Positions 33,790 through 41,465 of a stretch of 41,465 nucleotides of DNA are shown in pieces. Position 1 is the stretch's first letter. Each line of letters begins with the position of its first letter. Below the pieces are notes generated by a model. The model was not told where the DNA came from. It saw nothing but the letters and a program-made list of their open reading frames with translations, and did no database searches. Source of the stretch: SFWF01 sp045539095 (lineage in GTDB: Bacteria; Bacillota; Clostridia; Oscillospirales; Acutalibacteraceae); assembly GCA_045539095.1 (NCBI GenBank), contig JAZQER010000048.1, positions 1-41,465 on the forward strand, written 5' to 3'. The translations under genes and the position numbers were made by a program.

Positions 33790-35247
33790 TTGAGCAAAAA
33801 GCTTTGGATAAAACTTTTTATAAGTGTTGCGGCTATATTTGCGGTATTTGTAATAATATTATCTGTAGCAAACTCCTCCTTGCTGACAGGTTATTTCACC
33901 CTAAAGCAGGAACAGCTTCTTATTGAAAACTCAAAAGCTTTGTCAGGAGTAGATATTGACGATACCGATGCAGTAACCGACAAGATAAACGAGCTGTGCG
34001 ATAAACACAATTTTGATATTGAGATTTACGAAAAGGGCGGAAAAATACTTTACACCACCATCGGCACACAGATGATGGACTATATACACGCGGGCTTTGA
34101 CCGTCCGGGCTTTGCCATGAATCACGAGCAGATGGAAACCCTTAAAAGCTCAGTAAAGGATGACGGCACGATTATTGAAACTGCAGTATCCCGTTTTAAT
34201 AAAAAAGAATATCTTCTCTGCAAAAAAGAAGCAGACGGTATTATAACCGAGCTTCGTATACAGACCGATATTCTCGAAAACAGCGCTGAGGTCGCAAGTG
34301 AATTTATTACGATAATAGCCCTCGTTTGCCTTGCGCTCTCACTTGTTTGGATCTTTGTTTTTGCAAGAAAATTTTCTAAGCCTATAACAGAAATGAGCAT
34401 CATTACCGAAAAAATGTCCGAGCTTGACTTTACGAGAAAGGTGAACGTTAAGTCTGAGGATGAAATAGGCCAGCTCGGAAGTTCAATAAACAATCTCTCC
34501 GATAAACTCGACACAGCCCTTTGTGAGCTCAGATCGGCCAATGCCAAGCTTACCGATGAAATAGAGCTCGAACGCCGCCTTGATGTTATGCGACGTGCCT
34601 TTGTCGCCAATGTTTCTCACGAGCTAAAAACACCGCTTGCCATAATCAGCGGTTACGCCGAAGGACTTAAACTGAATGTAAACTCTGCTTCAAAGGATTC
34701 TTACTGCGATACTATAATAGATGAATCTGAGCGAATGAACAGGCTTGTTCTCAGCATTTTGGAGCTTTCAAAATACGAGTCGGGTCAGATACCCTTTGCA
34801 AATGAAGAGTTTGATATATCTTCTGTCGCAAAAGATATTTCAATAAAGATATTCTCCGCTCGTCCCGATGTTACTCTTCAAAACCTCATACCCGAAAACA
34901 CTACGGTTTTGTCAGACAAGATACAGACTGAGCAGATACTGAAAAGTTATCTTGAAAATGCGGCGGTGCACACAAGCAAAAACGGAAGCGTTATTTTAAG
35001 TTTTGAGGATATAGGGGATAAGCTGAAGATAAAAATATTTAATTCAGGTCAGAATATTGCACCTGAAATTATGCCGAATATCTGGGAAAGCTTCTGGAGA
35101 GCCGATAAGGCTCACTCACGAGAAGAGGGCCGCTTTGGACTCGGGCTTTCCATCGTCAGTGCTATTGTTAAAAACTGGGGCTGCTCCTGCGGTGTATATA
35201 ATGCCGACGACGGCGTCTGCTTCTGGTTTACGGTAAACAAACGCTGA
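33790..35247 (+). CDS. Sensor histidine kinase
   Basis: 485 aa. Membrane helix 1 (~8-30), an extracytoplasmic sensor of ~130 residues, helix 2 (~165-187), HAMP, then HisKA with the H-box ANVSHELKTPLAIISGYAEGL. The HATPase domain has N-box LENAAVHT, an NSGQNI G1 region and FGLGLSIVSAIV. G1 lacks the usual first Asp but the NSG form is common in Gram-positive kinases. TTG 33790 is chosen because GAGGTG lies 7 nt upstream; the TTG at 33775 precedes that site. It pairs with the upstream regulator. Confidence 0.93.
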   Translation: MSKKLWIKLFISVAAIFAVFVIILSVANSSLLTGYFTLKQEQLLIENSKALSGVDIDDTDAVTDKINELCDKHNFDIEIYEKGGKILYTTIGTQMMDYIHAGFDRPGFAMNHEQMETLKSSVKDDGTIIETAVSRFNKKEYLLCKKEADGIITELRIQTDILENSAEVASEFITIIALVCLALSLVWIFVFARKFSKPITEMSIITEKMSELDFTRKVNVKSEDEIGQLGSSINNLSDKLDTALCELRSANAKLTDEIELERRLDVMRRAFVANVSHELKTPLAIISGYAEGLKLNVNSASKDSYCDTIIDESERMNRLVLSILELSKYESGQIPFANEEFDISSVAKDISIKIFSARPDVTLQNLIPENTTVLSDKIQTEQILKSYLENAAVHTSKNGSVILSFEDIGDKLKIKIFNSGQNIAPEIMPNIWESFWRADKAHSREEGRFGLGLSIVSAIVKNWGCSCGVYNADDGVCFWFTVNKR

Positions 35248-35266
35248 TCACCGACCACTGTCCACT

Positions 35267-35302
35267 AAAAAAGGATATGCGATTTTTCGCATATCCTTTT
35301 TT
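35267..35302. terminator. Bidirectional terminator between kinase and PHP phosphatase
   Basis: A perfect 15-bp stem (35267-35281 with 35288-35302) has a 6-nt loop and A/T-rich arms ending in six T on either strand. Confidence 0.9.
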
Positions 35303-35998
35303 CTATATCAGTTCTGCGCCTTTTATCAGTTCTTCGGTGCGCATAAATATTTCTTCTATATCGTATTTTAAAAATTTCTGAGCCTTCTTGAAGTTTTTTG
35401 CAGCTTTTTTGTCTGCATTGTGAATATCGCTTCCAAGTGCCCATACCGAGCCGTCCGCAAGCCATTTTCCCAGCCTTTGCTTATTCGGCTTTCGCATAAT
35501 ATTTCCTGCGTTGACCTGTGCCCTAACACCAATATCCAACAGCTTTTCAAGTCCACTTGAAGGATATCGGTCAATGTGAGCCAAAATAAGGTCAAAACGG
35601 TTATCAAGCTCAAGCGCCGTTTGTATAATATTTGTATTCCAGAAGGTCGTCGGCATTTCTAAAAGCAGCGTATTTGTGCCCTTTATAGTAAGCTTCTCAA
35701 GACCTTCAAGCTTTTCAAGCCCCGCAACGCAGTACACCTCTGCACCGAGGGCAATCTTTACATCGTTACTCTTAACGCTTGAAAGTTGTTGGGCTGCCTT
35801 CTCTCTTCTTTCAAGAAAAGCCTCAACCGTATCTCCCTGAGGATAAAAATGGCTAGTTGCAACGGCTATATCTATTCCCGCCTTTTTCATAAGCGCAAGT
35901 TGAGCCACGGAGGTATCTATACTGTTTGAGCCATGGTCGGCACACGGCAGTATATGAGAGTGAAAGTCAATAGTTCTTACATCGCAATCCTTCTTCAT
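35303..35998 (-). CDS. CpsB/YwqE-like PHP-domain phosphatase
   Basis: 231 aa. PHP metal motifs are visible: DFHSHILPCADHGS at the N-terminus, ATSHFYP, GAEVYC, LAHIDRYP and GSDIHNADKK. This is the layout of metal-dependent tyrosine phosphatases (CpsB, YwqE) that dephosphorylate capsule-synthesis kinases. No tyrosine kinase or capsule gene is nearby, so the partner is elsewhere or the substrate differs. AAAGGAGG precedes ATG 35998. It is a single gene with promoter 36019-36047. Confidence 0.88.
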   Translation of the reverse strand: MKKDCDVRTIDFHSHILPCADHGSNSIDTSVAQLALMKKAGIDIAVATSHFYPQGDTVEAFLERREKAAQQLSSVKSNDVKIALGAEVYCVAGLEKLEGLEKLTIKGTNTLLLEMPTTFWNTNIIQTALELDNRFDLILAHIDRYPSSGLEKLLDIGVRAQVNAGNIMRKPNKQRLGKWLADGSVWALGSDIHNADKKAAKNFKKAQKFLKYDIEEIFMRTEELIKGAELI

Positions 35999-36018
35999 TA
36001 AAAAACCTCCTTTCTTAT

Positions 36019-36047
36019 ATTATATATCTTCAACTTTCTCAAAACAA
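36019..36047 (-). promoter_or_regulatory. Promoter of the PHP phosphatase gene
   Basis: TTGTTT and TATAAT with a 17-nt spacer on the minus strand, ~21 nt before the start. Confidence 0.55.
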
Positions 36048-36073
36048 GGAATTTTTTTCTTTTAACTTGTCGC

Positions 36074-36102
36074 TTGACTTTTTTCGTTTGGCGGAGTATT
36101 AT
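36074..36102 (+). promoter_or_regulatory. Promoter of dinB
   Basis: TTGACT and TATTAT with a 17-nt spacer. The predicted start near 36109 is directly followed by a LexA box. Confidence 0.7.
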
Positions 36103-36110
36103 ATTTTTAT

Positions 36111-36124
36111 CGAACATTTGTTCT
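36111..36124. promoter_or_regulatory. LexA (SOS) operator
   Basis: CGAACATTTGTTCT matches the Gram-positive LexA box (GAAC-N4-GTTC core, consensus CGAACATATGTTCG). It sits just downstream of the -10, where bound LexA would block transcription. Confidence 0.85.
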
Positions 36125-36140
36125 TATTAGAGGTGAGATT

Positions 36141-37385
36141 TTGGACAGAACGGTGCTACATGTTGACTGTAATAAGTTTTTCGCTTCGGTAGAGTGTCTG
36201 CACAGACCCGAAATAAGACACCTACCGGTTGCCGTGGGCGGAGACGCAGAAAAGCGGCACGGCATTATTTTAACCGCCAATCAGAACGCCGCAAAATACG
36301 GCGTAAAAACTGCTGAGACTATATGGCAGGCAAGACAAAAATGCCCCGACCTTGTTGTCGTTCCGCCAAACTACCCTCTTTATGTCCGTTTTTCAAAAAT
36401 GGCGCGTGAAATATATGCAGAATATACCGACCTTGTTGAGTCCTTCGGGCTTGATGAGAATTGGCTCGACGTTACCTCAGAGGTTAAAAACGGACAAGTC
36501 GGATACAAGATAGCCGACAAGATACGCCGTCAAGTGAAGCGTGAGCTTGGCATCACGGTGTCGATAGGCGTTTCATGGAATAAGGTGTTTTCAAAGCTTG
36601 GAAGCGACTATAAAAAGCCCGACGCCGTAACAGTATTTTCAAGGGAAAATTATAAAGATCTTGTTTATCCCTTACCCGCAAGGGACCTTCTTTATGTCGG
36701 CAGAGCAACCGAGAAAAAGCTTGCTTCAAGGGGTATTTTCACCATAGGAGATATTGCAAATTCCTCACCTGAACTCCTTGCCTCCTTTCTCGGCAAAAAC
36801 GGCGTTATGCTACACGATTTTGCAAACGGAAACGAAAACAGTCCTGTGAGTCATATTAATGATTCGCGCAATATAAAATCCATTGGAAATTCAGTTACCG
36901 CTCCGCGCGACCTTACAGATTTTGAAGATATTAAAATGACCCTTATGGTCCTTTCCGACAGCGTCGCTCGGCGGCTTCGTGAACACGGAATGCTATGCCG
37001 TAATATATCCGTATGGGTAAGAGACGCCAACCTTTCCTCTTTTACAAGACAGGCTTCTCTCAGTAACCCCATAGGCTCTTCAAACGCGCTTATAAAATAC
37101 AGTATGGAAATGTTTTGCGCAAATCTTACCCCTCCATTTCGCATAAGAAGCATCGGTATCGCCGCCGCAGACCTCTGTACCTCAGCTAAATCGGTCCAAT
37201 TTGATATTTTCGGCAGCGCTCAAAAGGAAGAAAAAGAAAAAATAATTGAAGAAACGGTGGATAAACTTAAATTTCGTTTCGGTAGCGGCTGTGTAAAGCG
37301 CGCAAGTCTTTTAAAAGACAGAACTCTCACGGGATTTTCGCCATACGATGATCATACCGTTCATCCCGAAGGGTGGTTTAAATGA
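36141..37385 (+). CDS. dinB: DNA polymerase IV (Y-family)
   Basis: 414 aa. It starts MDRTVLHVDCNKFFASVE with the first catalytic Asp; the second acidic pair is in GLDENWLDVT, and the steric region ILTANQNAAKYGV is typical. Y-family thumb and little-finger domains follow, and residues 353-357 (QFDIF) resemble a beta-clamp binding motif. It copies damaged DNA. TTG 36141 has GAGGTG 5 nt upstream. The promoter and LexA box indicate SOS induction. The next gene overlaps by 4 bp. Confidence 0.93.
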   Translation: MDRTVLHVDCNKFFASVECLHRPEIRHLPVAVGGDAEKRHGIILTANQNAAKYGVKTAETIWQARQKCPDLVVVPPNYPLYVRFSKMAREIYAEYTDLVESFGLDENWLDVTSEVKNGQVGYKIADKIRRQVKRELGITVSIGVSWNKVFSKLGSDYKKPDAVTVFSRENYKDLVYPLPARDLLYVGRATEKKLASRGIFTIGDIANSSPELLASFLGKNGVMLHDFANGNENSPVSHINDSRNIKSIGNSVTAPRDLTDFEDIKMTLMVLSDSVARRLREHGMLCRNISVWVRDANLSSFTRQASLSNPIGSSNALIKYSMEMFCANLTPPFRIRSIGIAAADLCTSAKSVQFDIFGSAQKEEKEKIIEETVDKLKFRFGSGCVKRASLLKDRTLTGFSPYDDHTVHPEGWFK

Positions 37386-37627
37386 AATATAAAAAAAGAT
37401 ATGTTGATGTATTCGCAAGATTTGACACCGACGGCAAAATAATCCCCATAAAAATCATCTGGCACGACGGCTCGGTTTTTTATGTTGACAGGGTTCTTGA
37501 TATATGCAAAGCCGCATCTCTTAAGGCTGGCGGCGCGGGAATTCGGTACACTTGTAGGATAAACAACCGTGAAACCTACCTTTTTTTGGAAGAAACTAAA
37601 TGGTTTGTCGAAGAAATAGTATTGTAA
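37382..37627 (+). CDS. Small protein co-expressed with dinB (DUF6504-like)
   Basis: 81 aa. Start ATG 37382 overlaps the dinB stop (ATGA), and AGGGTGG lies just upstream. The body reads as beta strands with conserved-looking aromatics (IPIKIIWHDGSVFYVDRVLD, then RYTCRINNRETYLFLEETKWFVE). The shape is like the small domain found beside Y-family polymerases in other phyla (DUF6504), but this is from pattern only. It should be SOS-induced with dinB and may be a polymerase accessory factor. Confidence 0.8.
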   Translation: MKYKKRYVDVFARFDTDGKIIPIKIIWHDGSVFYVDRVLDICKAASLKAGGAGIRYTCRINNRETYLFLEETKWFVEEIVL

Positions 37628-37650
37628 TATGCGGATTTTTTTGGTATAAT
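37622..37650 (+). promoter_or_regulatory. Promoter of the phosphoglucomutase gene
   Basis: TTGTAA (overlapping the previous stop) and TATAAT with a 17-nt spacer, 31 nt before the TTG start. Confidence 0.65.
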
Positions 37651-37681
37651 TCTTATATACTTGTTCGTGAGGTGTTATAAA

Positions 37682-39349
37682 TTGAGCATTAGAGAAAAAT
37701 ATTTACATTGGACAAACAATTGCGACGAGGCTACAGTCAAAGAACTTCGCGCCATAGAAAGTAATGAAGCCGAGATAAACGACCGCTTTTATACCGAGCT
37801 TGAGTTCGGTACAGCGGGTATCCGCGGCGTTATCGGTGCAGGCTCTAACCGAATGAACCGTTACACCGTGGCAAAAGCCACCGAGGGATATGCCAAATAT
37901 ATTCTGTCGGTTGGCGGTAGCGCAAAAGAGGACGGAGTTGTTATCTCTTACGATAACCGTCATAAGAGCCGTGAATTTGCTGAGGTTACAGCAGGTGTGC
38001 TTGCCGCAAACGGAATTAAATCTTACATATTCTCTGAGCTTCGCCCGACCCCGGAGCTTTCCTTTGCGGTGCGTTATCTCGGGGCTTTCGGCGGTGTTAT
38101 GATAACCGCCTCACATAATCCGCCCGAATATAACGGCTACAAGCTTTATGACTCTAACGGTTGTCAGCTTGTGCCCCATCTTGCCGATGCTGTTTCTAAA
38201 TTCGTCGGCGAGGTTCAGGATGAGCTTTCGGTAAAGTGCCTTTCTATCGCGGAGGCAGGCGAGCTTATTGAGTTCGTTCTTGATGAAATTGACGACGTCT
38301 ACTACGAAGAGGTTCTGGCTTTACAGTTTGACGATGATGGCGAGCAAAAGCCGATAAAGGTTGTTTATACCCCTCAACACGGTACAGGAAATATCCCTGT
38401 CCGCGATGTGCTTGATGAAGCAGGCTACACCGTTCTGCCCGTACTTTCCCAGTGTGAGCCCGACCCGGATTTTTCAGGCACAAAGAGTCCTAATCCCGAA
38501 ATGACCGTAGCTTATGAAGAAGCAATCGCACTTATGAAGGAAAAGGATGCTGACCTTGCTATCGCGACCGACCCCGACTGCGACCGTCTCGGCGCTGTTA
38601 TCAACTGCGGTGACGGACGTTTTGAGCTTATGACGGGAAACCAATCTGGCGCTGTTATTCTTCACTATATCCTTACCCGTATGAAGGAAGAGGGCTCTCT
38701 GCCCGATAATGCGGTAATGATAAACACCATCGTCACCTCACCCATCGGTGATAAGGTTGCTAAGAGCTTCGGCGTTGAGGTTGAAAAGTGTCTTACCGGA
38801 TTTAAGTTTATCGGTGATAAGATTGAGAAGCATAACAACCTCGGTGACAAAAAATATGTCTTTGGCTATGAGGAAAGCTACGGCTGTCTCATCGGTGATT
38901 TTGCAAGAGATAAGGATGCCGTTCAGGCTTCCCTTATGATATGTGAGGCGGCGCTCTACTACAAAAAGCAGGGCAAAAACCTCATTGATGTTCTCAATGA
39001 CATCTTCAAAAACCTCGGATATTATGTTGACACCCAGTCTTCGGCTTATTTTAAGGGTATCGACGGAAACGAGAAGATGGCGGCAGTGCTGACCGCTTAC
39101 AGAGATAATCCGCCGAGCGAGGTTGCAGGGATAAAGGTCGAGTCTATTGACGACTTTTTACTCTCTCCTCCTGAAGATTTTGTTCCCTCAAACGTGCTTC
39201 GTTTTAATTTCGAGGATGGCAGTTTTGTTGCGGTCAGACCCTCAGGCACCGAGCCGAAGTGCAAAGTTTATTACTGCATAGCCGGAAAAACTATGTCCGA
39301 AGCCGAGGAAAAACTTCTAAAATTTAAGGAATTTTTCGATATAAAATGA
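37682..39349 (+). CDS. pgcA: Phospho-sugar mutase (phosphoglucomutase/phosphomannomutase)
   Basis: 555 aa, like the long Firmicute alpha-phosphoglucomutase. Catalytic Ser loop TASHNPPEYNGYK, metal loop ATDPDCDRLG, sugar-binding GYEESYGC and phosphate-binding RPSGTEPKCKVY are all intact. It interconverts glucose-1- and glucose-6-phosphate for glycolipid, wall and glycogen synthesis. TTG 37682 has GAGGTG 7 nt upstream; an earlier in-frame TTG (37661) would translate through that site. It overlaps the next gene by 4 bp. Confidence 0.94.
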   Translation: MSIREKYLHWTNNCDEATVKELRAIESNEAEINDRFYTELEFGTAGIRGVIGAGSNRMNRYTVAKATEGYAKYILSVGGSAKEDGVVISYDNRHKSREFAEVTAGVLAANGIKSYIFSELRPTPELSFAVRYLGAFGGVMITASHNPPEYNGYKLYDSNGCQLVPHLADAVSKFVGEVQDELSVKCLSIAEAGELIEFVLDEIDDVYYEEVLALQFDDDGEQKPIKVVYTPQHGTGNIPVRDVLDEAGYTVLPVLSQCEPDPDFSGTKSPNPEMTVAYEEAIALMKEKDADLAIATDPDCDRLGAVINCGDGRFELMTGNQSGAVILHYILTRMKEEGSLPDNAVMINTIVTSPIGDKVAKSFGVEVEKCLTGFKFIGDKIEKHNNLGDKKYVFGYEESYGCLIGDFARDKDAVQASLMICEAALYYKKQGKNLIDVLNDIFKNLGYYVDTQSSAYFKGIDGNEKMAAVLTAYRDNPPSEVAGIKVESIDDFLLSPPEDFVPSNVLRFNFEDGSFVAVRPSGTEPKCKVYYCIAGKTMSEAEEKLLKFKEFFDIK

Positions 39350-39876
39350 TACATCCGATAAAGCATTTAAAGGTAATCTGCCACCACAGACATCTTGTAA
39401 TAAAGCACTGCAGAAAAGCAGGTATTTTCTGGCAGGGACTACTCCACGACCTTTCAAAGTTCTCCCCTGCTGAGTTCTTTACGGGGGCTAAATATTTCCT
39501 TGGTACGAGAAGCCCAAATGAGCGCGAACGCGAGCTTTTTGGCTATTCCTCGGCGTGGCTTCATCATAAAGGAAGAAACAAGCATCATTTTGAGTATTGG
39601 AATGATGTAAACCCTTCTACAAAGAGATACGAGCCGGTTAAGATGCCGACAAAATACCTCATTGAGATGTTTTGTGACCGTGTTGCCGCAAGTAAGACCT
39701 ATCAGGGCGAAAATTACACCGATGAGCATCCGATAAATTATTTTCTTCGCGGAAATGCAAGACTCAGTATGCACGCTGAGACGGCAGAAACCTTGGAAAC
39801 GCTTCTGCGTATGCTCGCAGAAAAAGGCGAGGACGAGACCTTTAGATTTATTAGGCAAATGGATAAAAAGAATTAG
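39346..39876 (+). CDS. DUF5662 family protein
   Basis: 176 aa. His-rich with HHRHLVIKHCRKAGIFWQGLLHDLSKFSPAEF, then WLHHKGRNKHHFEYWND and a C-terminal helix bundle. The HD-like HDLSK and clustered histidines suggest a metal-dependent hydrolase fold, but function is unknown. The ATG overlaps the pgcA stop (ATGA), so it is probably translated with it. Ends at a terminator. Confidence 0.85.
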   Translation: MIHPIKHLKVICHHRHLVIKHCRKAGIFWQGLLHDLSKFSPAEFFTGAKYFLGTRSPNERERELFGYSSAWLHHKGRNKHHFEYWNDVNPSTKRYEPVKMPTKYLIEMFCDRVAASKTYQGENYTDEHPINYFLRGNARLSMHAETAETLETLLRMLAEKGEDETFRFIRQMDKKN

Positions 39877-39881
39877 CTTTG

Positions 39882-39915
39882 AGACCGCAATCTTCATGAT
39901 TGCGGTCTTTCATTT
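39882..39915 (+). terminator. Intrinsic terminator of pgcA-DUF5662
   Basis: An 11-bp stem (39882-39892 with 39898-39908) has a TTCAT loop and is followed by TTTCATTTATT-type sequence. Confidence 0.85.
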
Positions 39916-39916
39916 A

Positions 39917-39945
39917 TTGACAAAATATTGCAGTGCGTATATAAT
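39917..39945 (+). promoter_or_regulatory. Consensus sigma-A promoter of alaS
   Basis: Perfect TTGACA and TATAAT with a 17-nt spacer, immediately after the terminator. The leader is only ~45 nt, too short for a T-box. Confidence 0.85.
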
Positions 39946-39995
39946 AATATCATCTATATAACGATTTAATTTCTTCGCAAAAGAGGACGATAACT

Positions 39996-41465
39996 ATGCA
40001 ATGGACATCCCTTAATGATTTAAGAGAAAAATATCTTTCGTTTTTTGAGAGCAAGGGTCATTTAAGACTTCCGAGTTTCTCCCTTGTACCCCAGGGCGAT
40101 AAGTCACTTTTACTTATAAATTCGGGTATGGCGCCGATGAAAAAATACTTCACGGGAGAGGTTACCCCCCCGAGAAATCGAGTTACCACTTGCCAGAAGT
40201 GTATTCGCACACCCGACCTTGAGCGTGTCGGTCACACTGCCCGTCACGGCACATATTTTGAGATGCTTGGAAACTTCTCATTCGGAGATTACTTCAAAAA
40301 CGAGGCTATTCCGTGGGCTTGGGAATTTTTGACCGAGACCTTAGAGATTCCCTCCGACCTTCTCTGGCCCTCTGTTTATGAAGAGGATGACGAGGCTTAT
40401 GCTATCTGGCGTAATAAGATAGGCGTGCCCGAGGCTCATATCGTTCGTCTTGGCAAGGCAGATAACTTCTGGGAGCACGGAACAGGTCCTTGCGGCCCCT
40501 GCTCTGAGATATACTTTGACCGCGGTGAAAAATACGGCTGTGGTAGTGCTGACTGTAAGCCCGGCTGCGAATGTGACAGATATATGGAAATCTGGAACAA
40601 CGTATTTACCCAGTTCAACAATATGGGAGACGGTACCTATACCGAGCTCGAGCACAAGAACATTGATACCGGTATGGGTCTTGAAAGACTTGCTTGCGTA
40701 ATGCAGTCGGTTGACAATATGTTCGAGGTTGATACTGTTAGAAAGATACTTGACAAGGTTTGCGAGCTGTCGGGAAAAACTTACGGCGTAGACAAGAACA
40801 CCGATATCTCCATCCGTGCAATCACCGACCACGCAAGAAGCTCGACCTTTATGATAAGCGACGGTGTTATTCCCTCAAACGAGGGCAGAGGCTATGTTCT
40901 CCGCAGACTTATCCGCAGAGCTGCACGTCATGGCAGACTTATTGGGATTGACCGTGCTTTTCTTACCGAGATGGTCGAGGTCGTTATCGGTGAGAATAAA
41001 TCGGCATATCCCGAGCTTGTAGAAAAGAAGGAACTTATCCTCAAGGTTATCTCAAACGAAGAAAAGGCATTTGCAAAGACTATCGATCAGGGTCTTGCTA
41101 TTCTTGAGGAACTCACTGCCCAGGGTGGCGAGCTTTCGGGCGATGATGCATTCAAACTTTATGATACCTACGGATTCCCCTTTGACCTTACAAAAGATAT
41201 TTTAGCCGAAAAAAATATGACAGTTAACGAGGATCGCTTCAATGAGCTTATGAAGCAGCAGCGCGAGCTTGCCCGTTCATCACGCAAGGCGGCTGATGCA
41301 GAGAGCTGGAAGAGTGAAGGCATTACCTTTGACGGAATCGATAAGACCGAGTTTATCGGCTACTCTCTGAATGAGTGCGAGGCAAAGGTTCTCGCAGTTG
41401 TGACCGAGGGTGAGTTTGTCGAGTTTGCAGGTGAAGGTGCTAAGGCTGTTATCGTACTTGATAAG
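39996..41465 (+). CDS. alaS: Alanyl-tRNA synthetase (N-terminal 490 residues)
   Basis: The open frame runs off the window end; 490 codons are visible of a usual ~880. The class II catalytic core is clear: INSGMAPMKKYFTG, CIRTPDLERVGHTARHGTYFEMLGNFSFGDYF, NNVFTQFN and NIDTGMGLERL. The tRNA-recognition domain (DHARSSTFMISDGVIPSNEGRGYVLRRLIRRA) and the start of the editing region follow. AGAGGA precedes ATG 39996. It charges tRNA-Ala. Confidence 0.97.
   Translation, partial: MQWTSLNDLREKYLSFFESKGHLRLPSFSLVPQGDKSLLLINSGMAPMKKYFTGEVTPPRNRVTTCQKCIRTPDLERVGHTARHGTYFEMLGNFSFGDYFKNEAIPWAWEFLTETLEIPSDLLWPSVYEEDDEAYAIWRNKIGVPEAHIVRLGKADNFWEHGTGPCGPCSEIYFDRGEKYGCGSADCKPGCECDRYMEIWNNVFTQFNNMGDGTYTELEHKNIDTGMGLERLACVMQSVDNMFEVDTVRKILDKVCELSGKTYGVDKNTDISIRAITDHARSSTFMISDGVIPSNEGRGYVLRRLIRRAARHGRLIGIDRAFLTEMVEVVIGENKSAYPELVEKKELILKVISNEEKAFAKTIDQGLAILEELTAQGGELSGDDAFKLYDTYGFPFDLTKDILAEKNMTVNEDRFNELMKQQRELARSSRKAADAESWKSEGITFDGIDKTEFIGYSLNECEAKVLAVVTEGEFVEFAGEGAKAVIVLDK

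Noticed and set aside
39946..39995. T-box or riboswitch before alaS
   Set aside because: The leader after the consensus promoter is only ~45 nt and shows no specifier or antiterminator structure.
1..41465. CRISPR, prophage, insertion sequences, tRNA or rRNA genes
   Set aside because: I saw no direct-repeat array, transposase or integrase gene, phage module or cloverleaf on either strand.

Overview
This window looks like the chromosome of a low-to-mid GC, endospore-forming anaerobe of the Firmicutes, class Clostridia. The protein sequences read most like Oscillospirales/Ruminococcaceae-type gut bacteria; that placement is inferred from reading, not from a search. Supporting signs are a sporulation sigma-K C-terminus, rubrerythrin, formate-tetrahydrofolate ligase, strong AAAGGAGG-type Shine-Dalgarno sequences, frequent TTG/GTG starts and near-consensus sigma-A promoters with 17-nt spacers. 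There are no tRNA/rRNA genes, transposases, prophage genes or CRISPR arrays. Almost all of the DNA is coding.

Layout: (1) 1-352, the 3' end of a sigK-like gene, convergent with a FAD/Rieske oxidoreductase (minus). (2) 1783-7389 minus: a seven-gene run with one promoter and one terminator, DUF951 - prfA - a TsaC/Sua5::CoaE fusion - M18 aminopeptidase - DUF1653 - azlC - azlD. (3) 7397-12041 plus: a YhaO/SbcD-like nuclease, a YhaN/SbcC-like ATPase and galM. (4) 12047-13590: rubrerythrin, then a two-gene xre/membrane-protein unit (minus) with a three-half-site operator and a divergent strong promoter that seems to make only a ~90-nt RNA. (5) 13790-16960 minus: fba, a stand-alone E2-like acyltransferase and a RodA/FtsW protein, each with its own promoter. 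(6) 17045-20838 plus: fhs-tsaE-tsaB-rpiB-ppa. (7) 20912-21768 plus: an XRE/membrane/zinc-ribbon protein followed by a structured intergenic element, convergent with secA. (8) 24606-28832 plus: proB-proA-asnB and a 59-aa protein whose ribosome-binding site lies in a hairpin. (9) 28831-33029 minus: lepA - SpoVB-like flippase - HAD phosphatase. (10) 33060-35302 plus: a two-component system, convergent with a CpsB-like PHP phosphatase. (11) 36074-39912 plus: a LexA-box-controlled dinB with a small partner gene, then pgcA and a DUF5662 gene. (12) 39917 to the end: alaS, with a perfect consensus promoter and running off the window.

Most genes are housekeeping: translation fidelity (prfA, lepA, alaS, t6A genes tsaC/tsaE/tsaB), cofactor and central metabolism (coaE, fhs, fba, pgcA, rpiB, ppa, galM), proline/asparagine synthesis, secretion (secA), envelope (rodA, spoVB-like) and DNA repair (dinB, sbcCD-like). 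I do not see a clear new multi-gene defence or biosynthetic system. The best leads are the xre operator with its divergent putative small RNA, the TsaC-CoaE fusion, the hairpin-gated small ORF after asnB, the structured element between the XRE/zinc-ribbon gene and secA, and the SOS-linked small partner of Pol IV. Promoters and hairpins were found by eye and no folding or database search was run.
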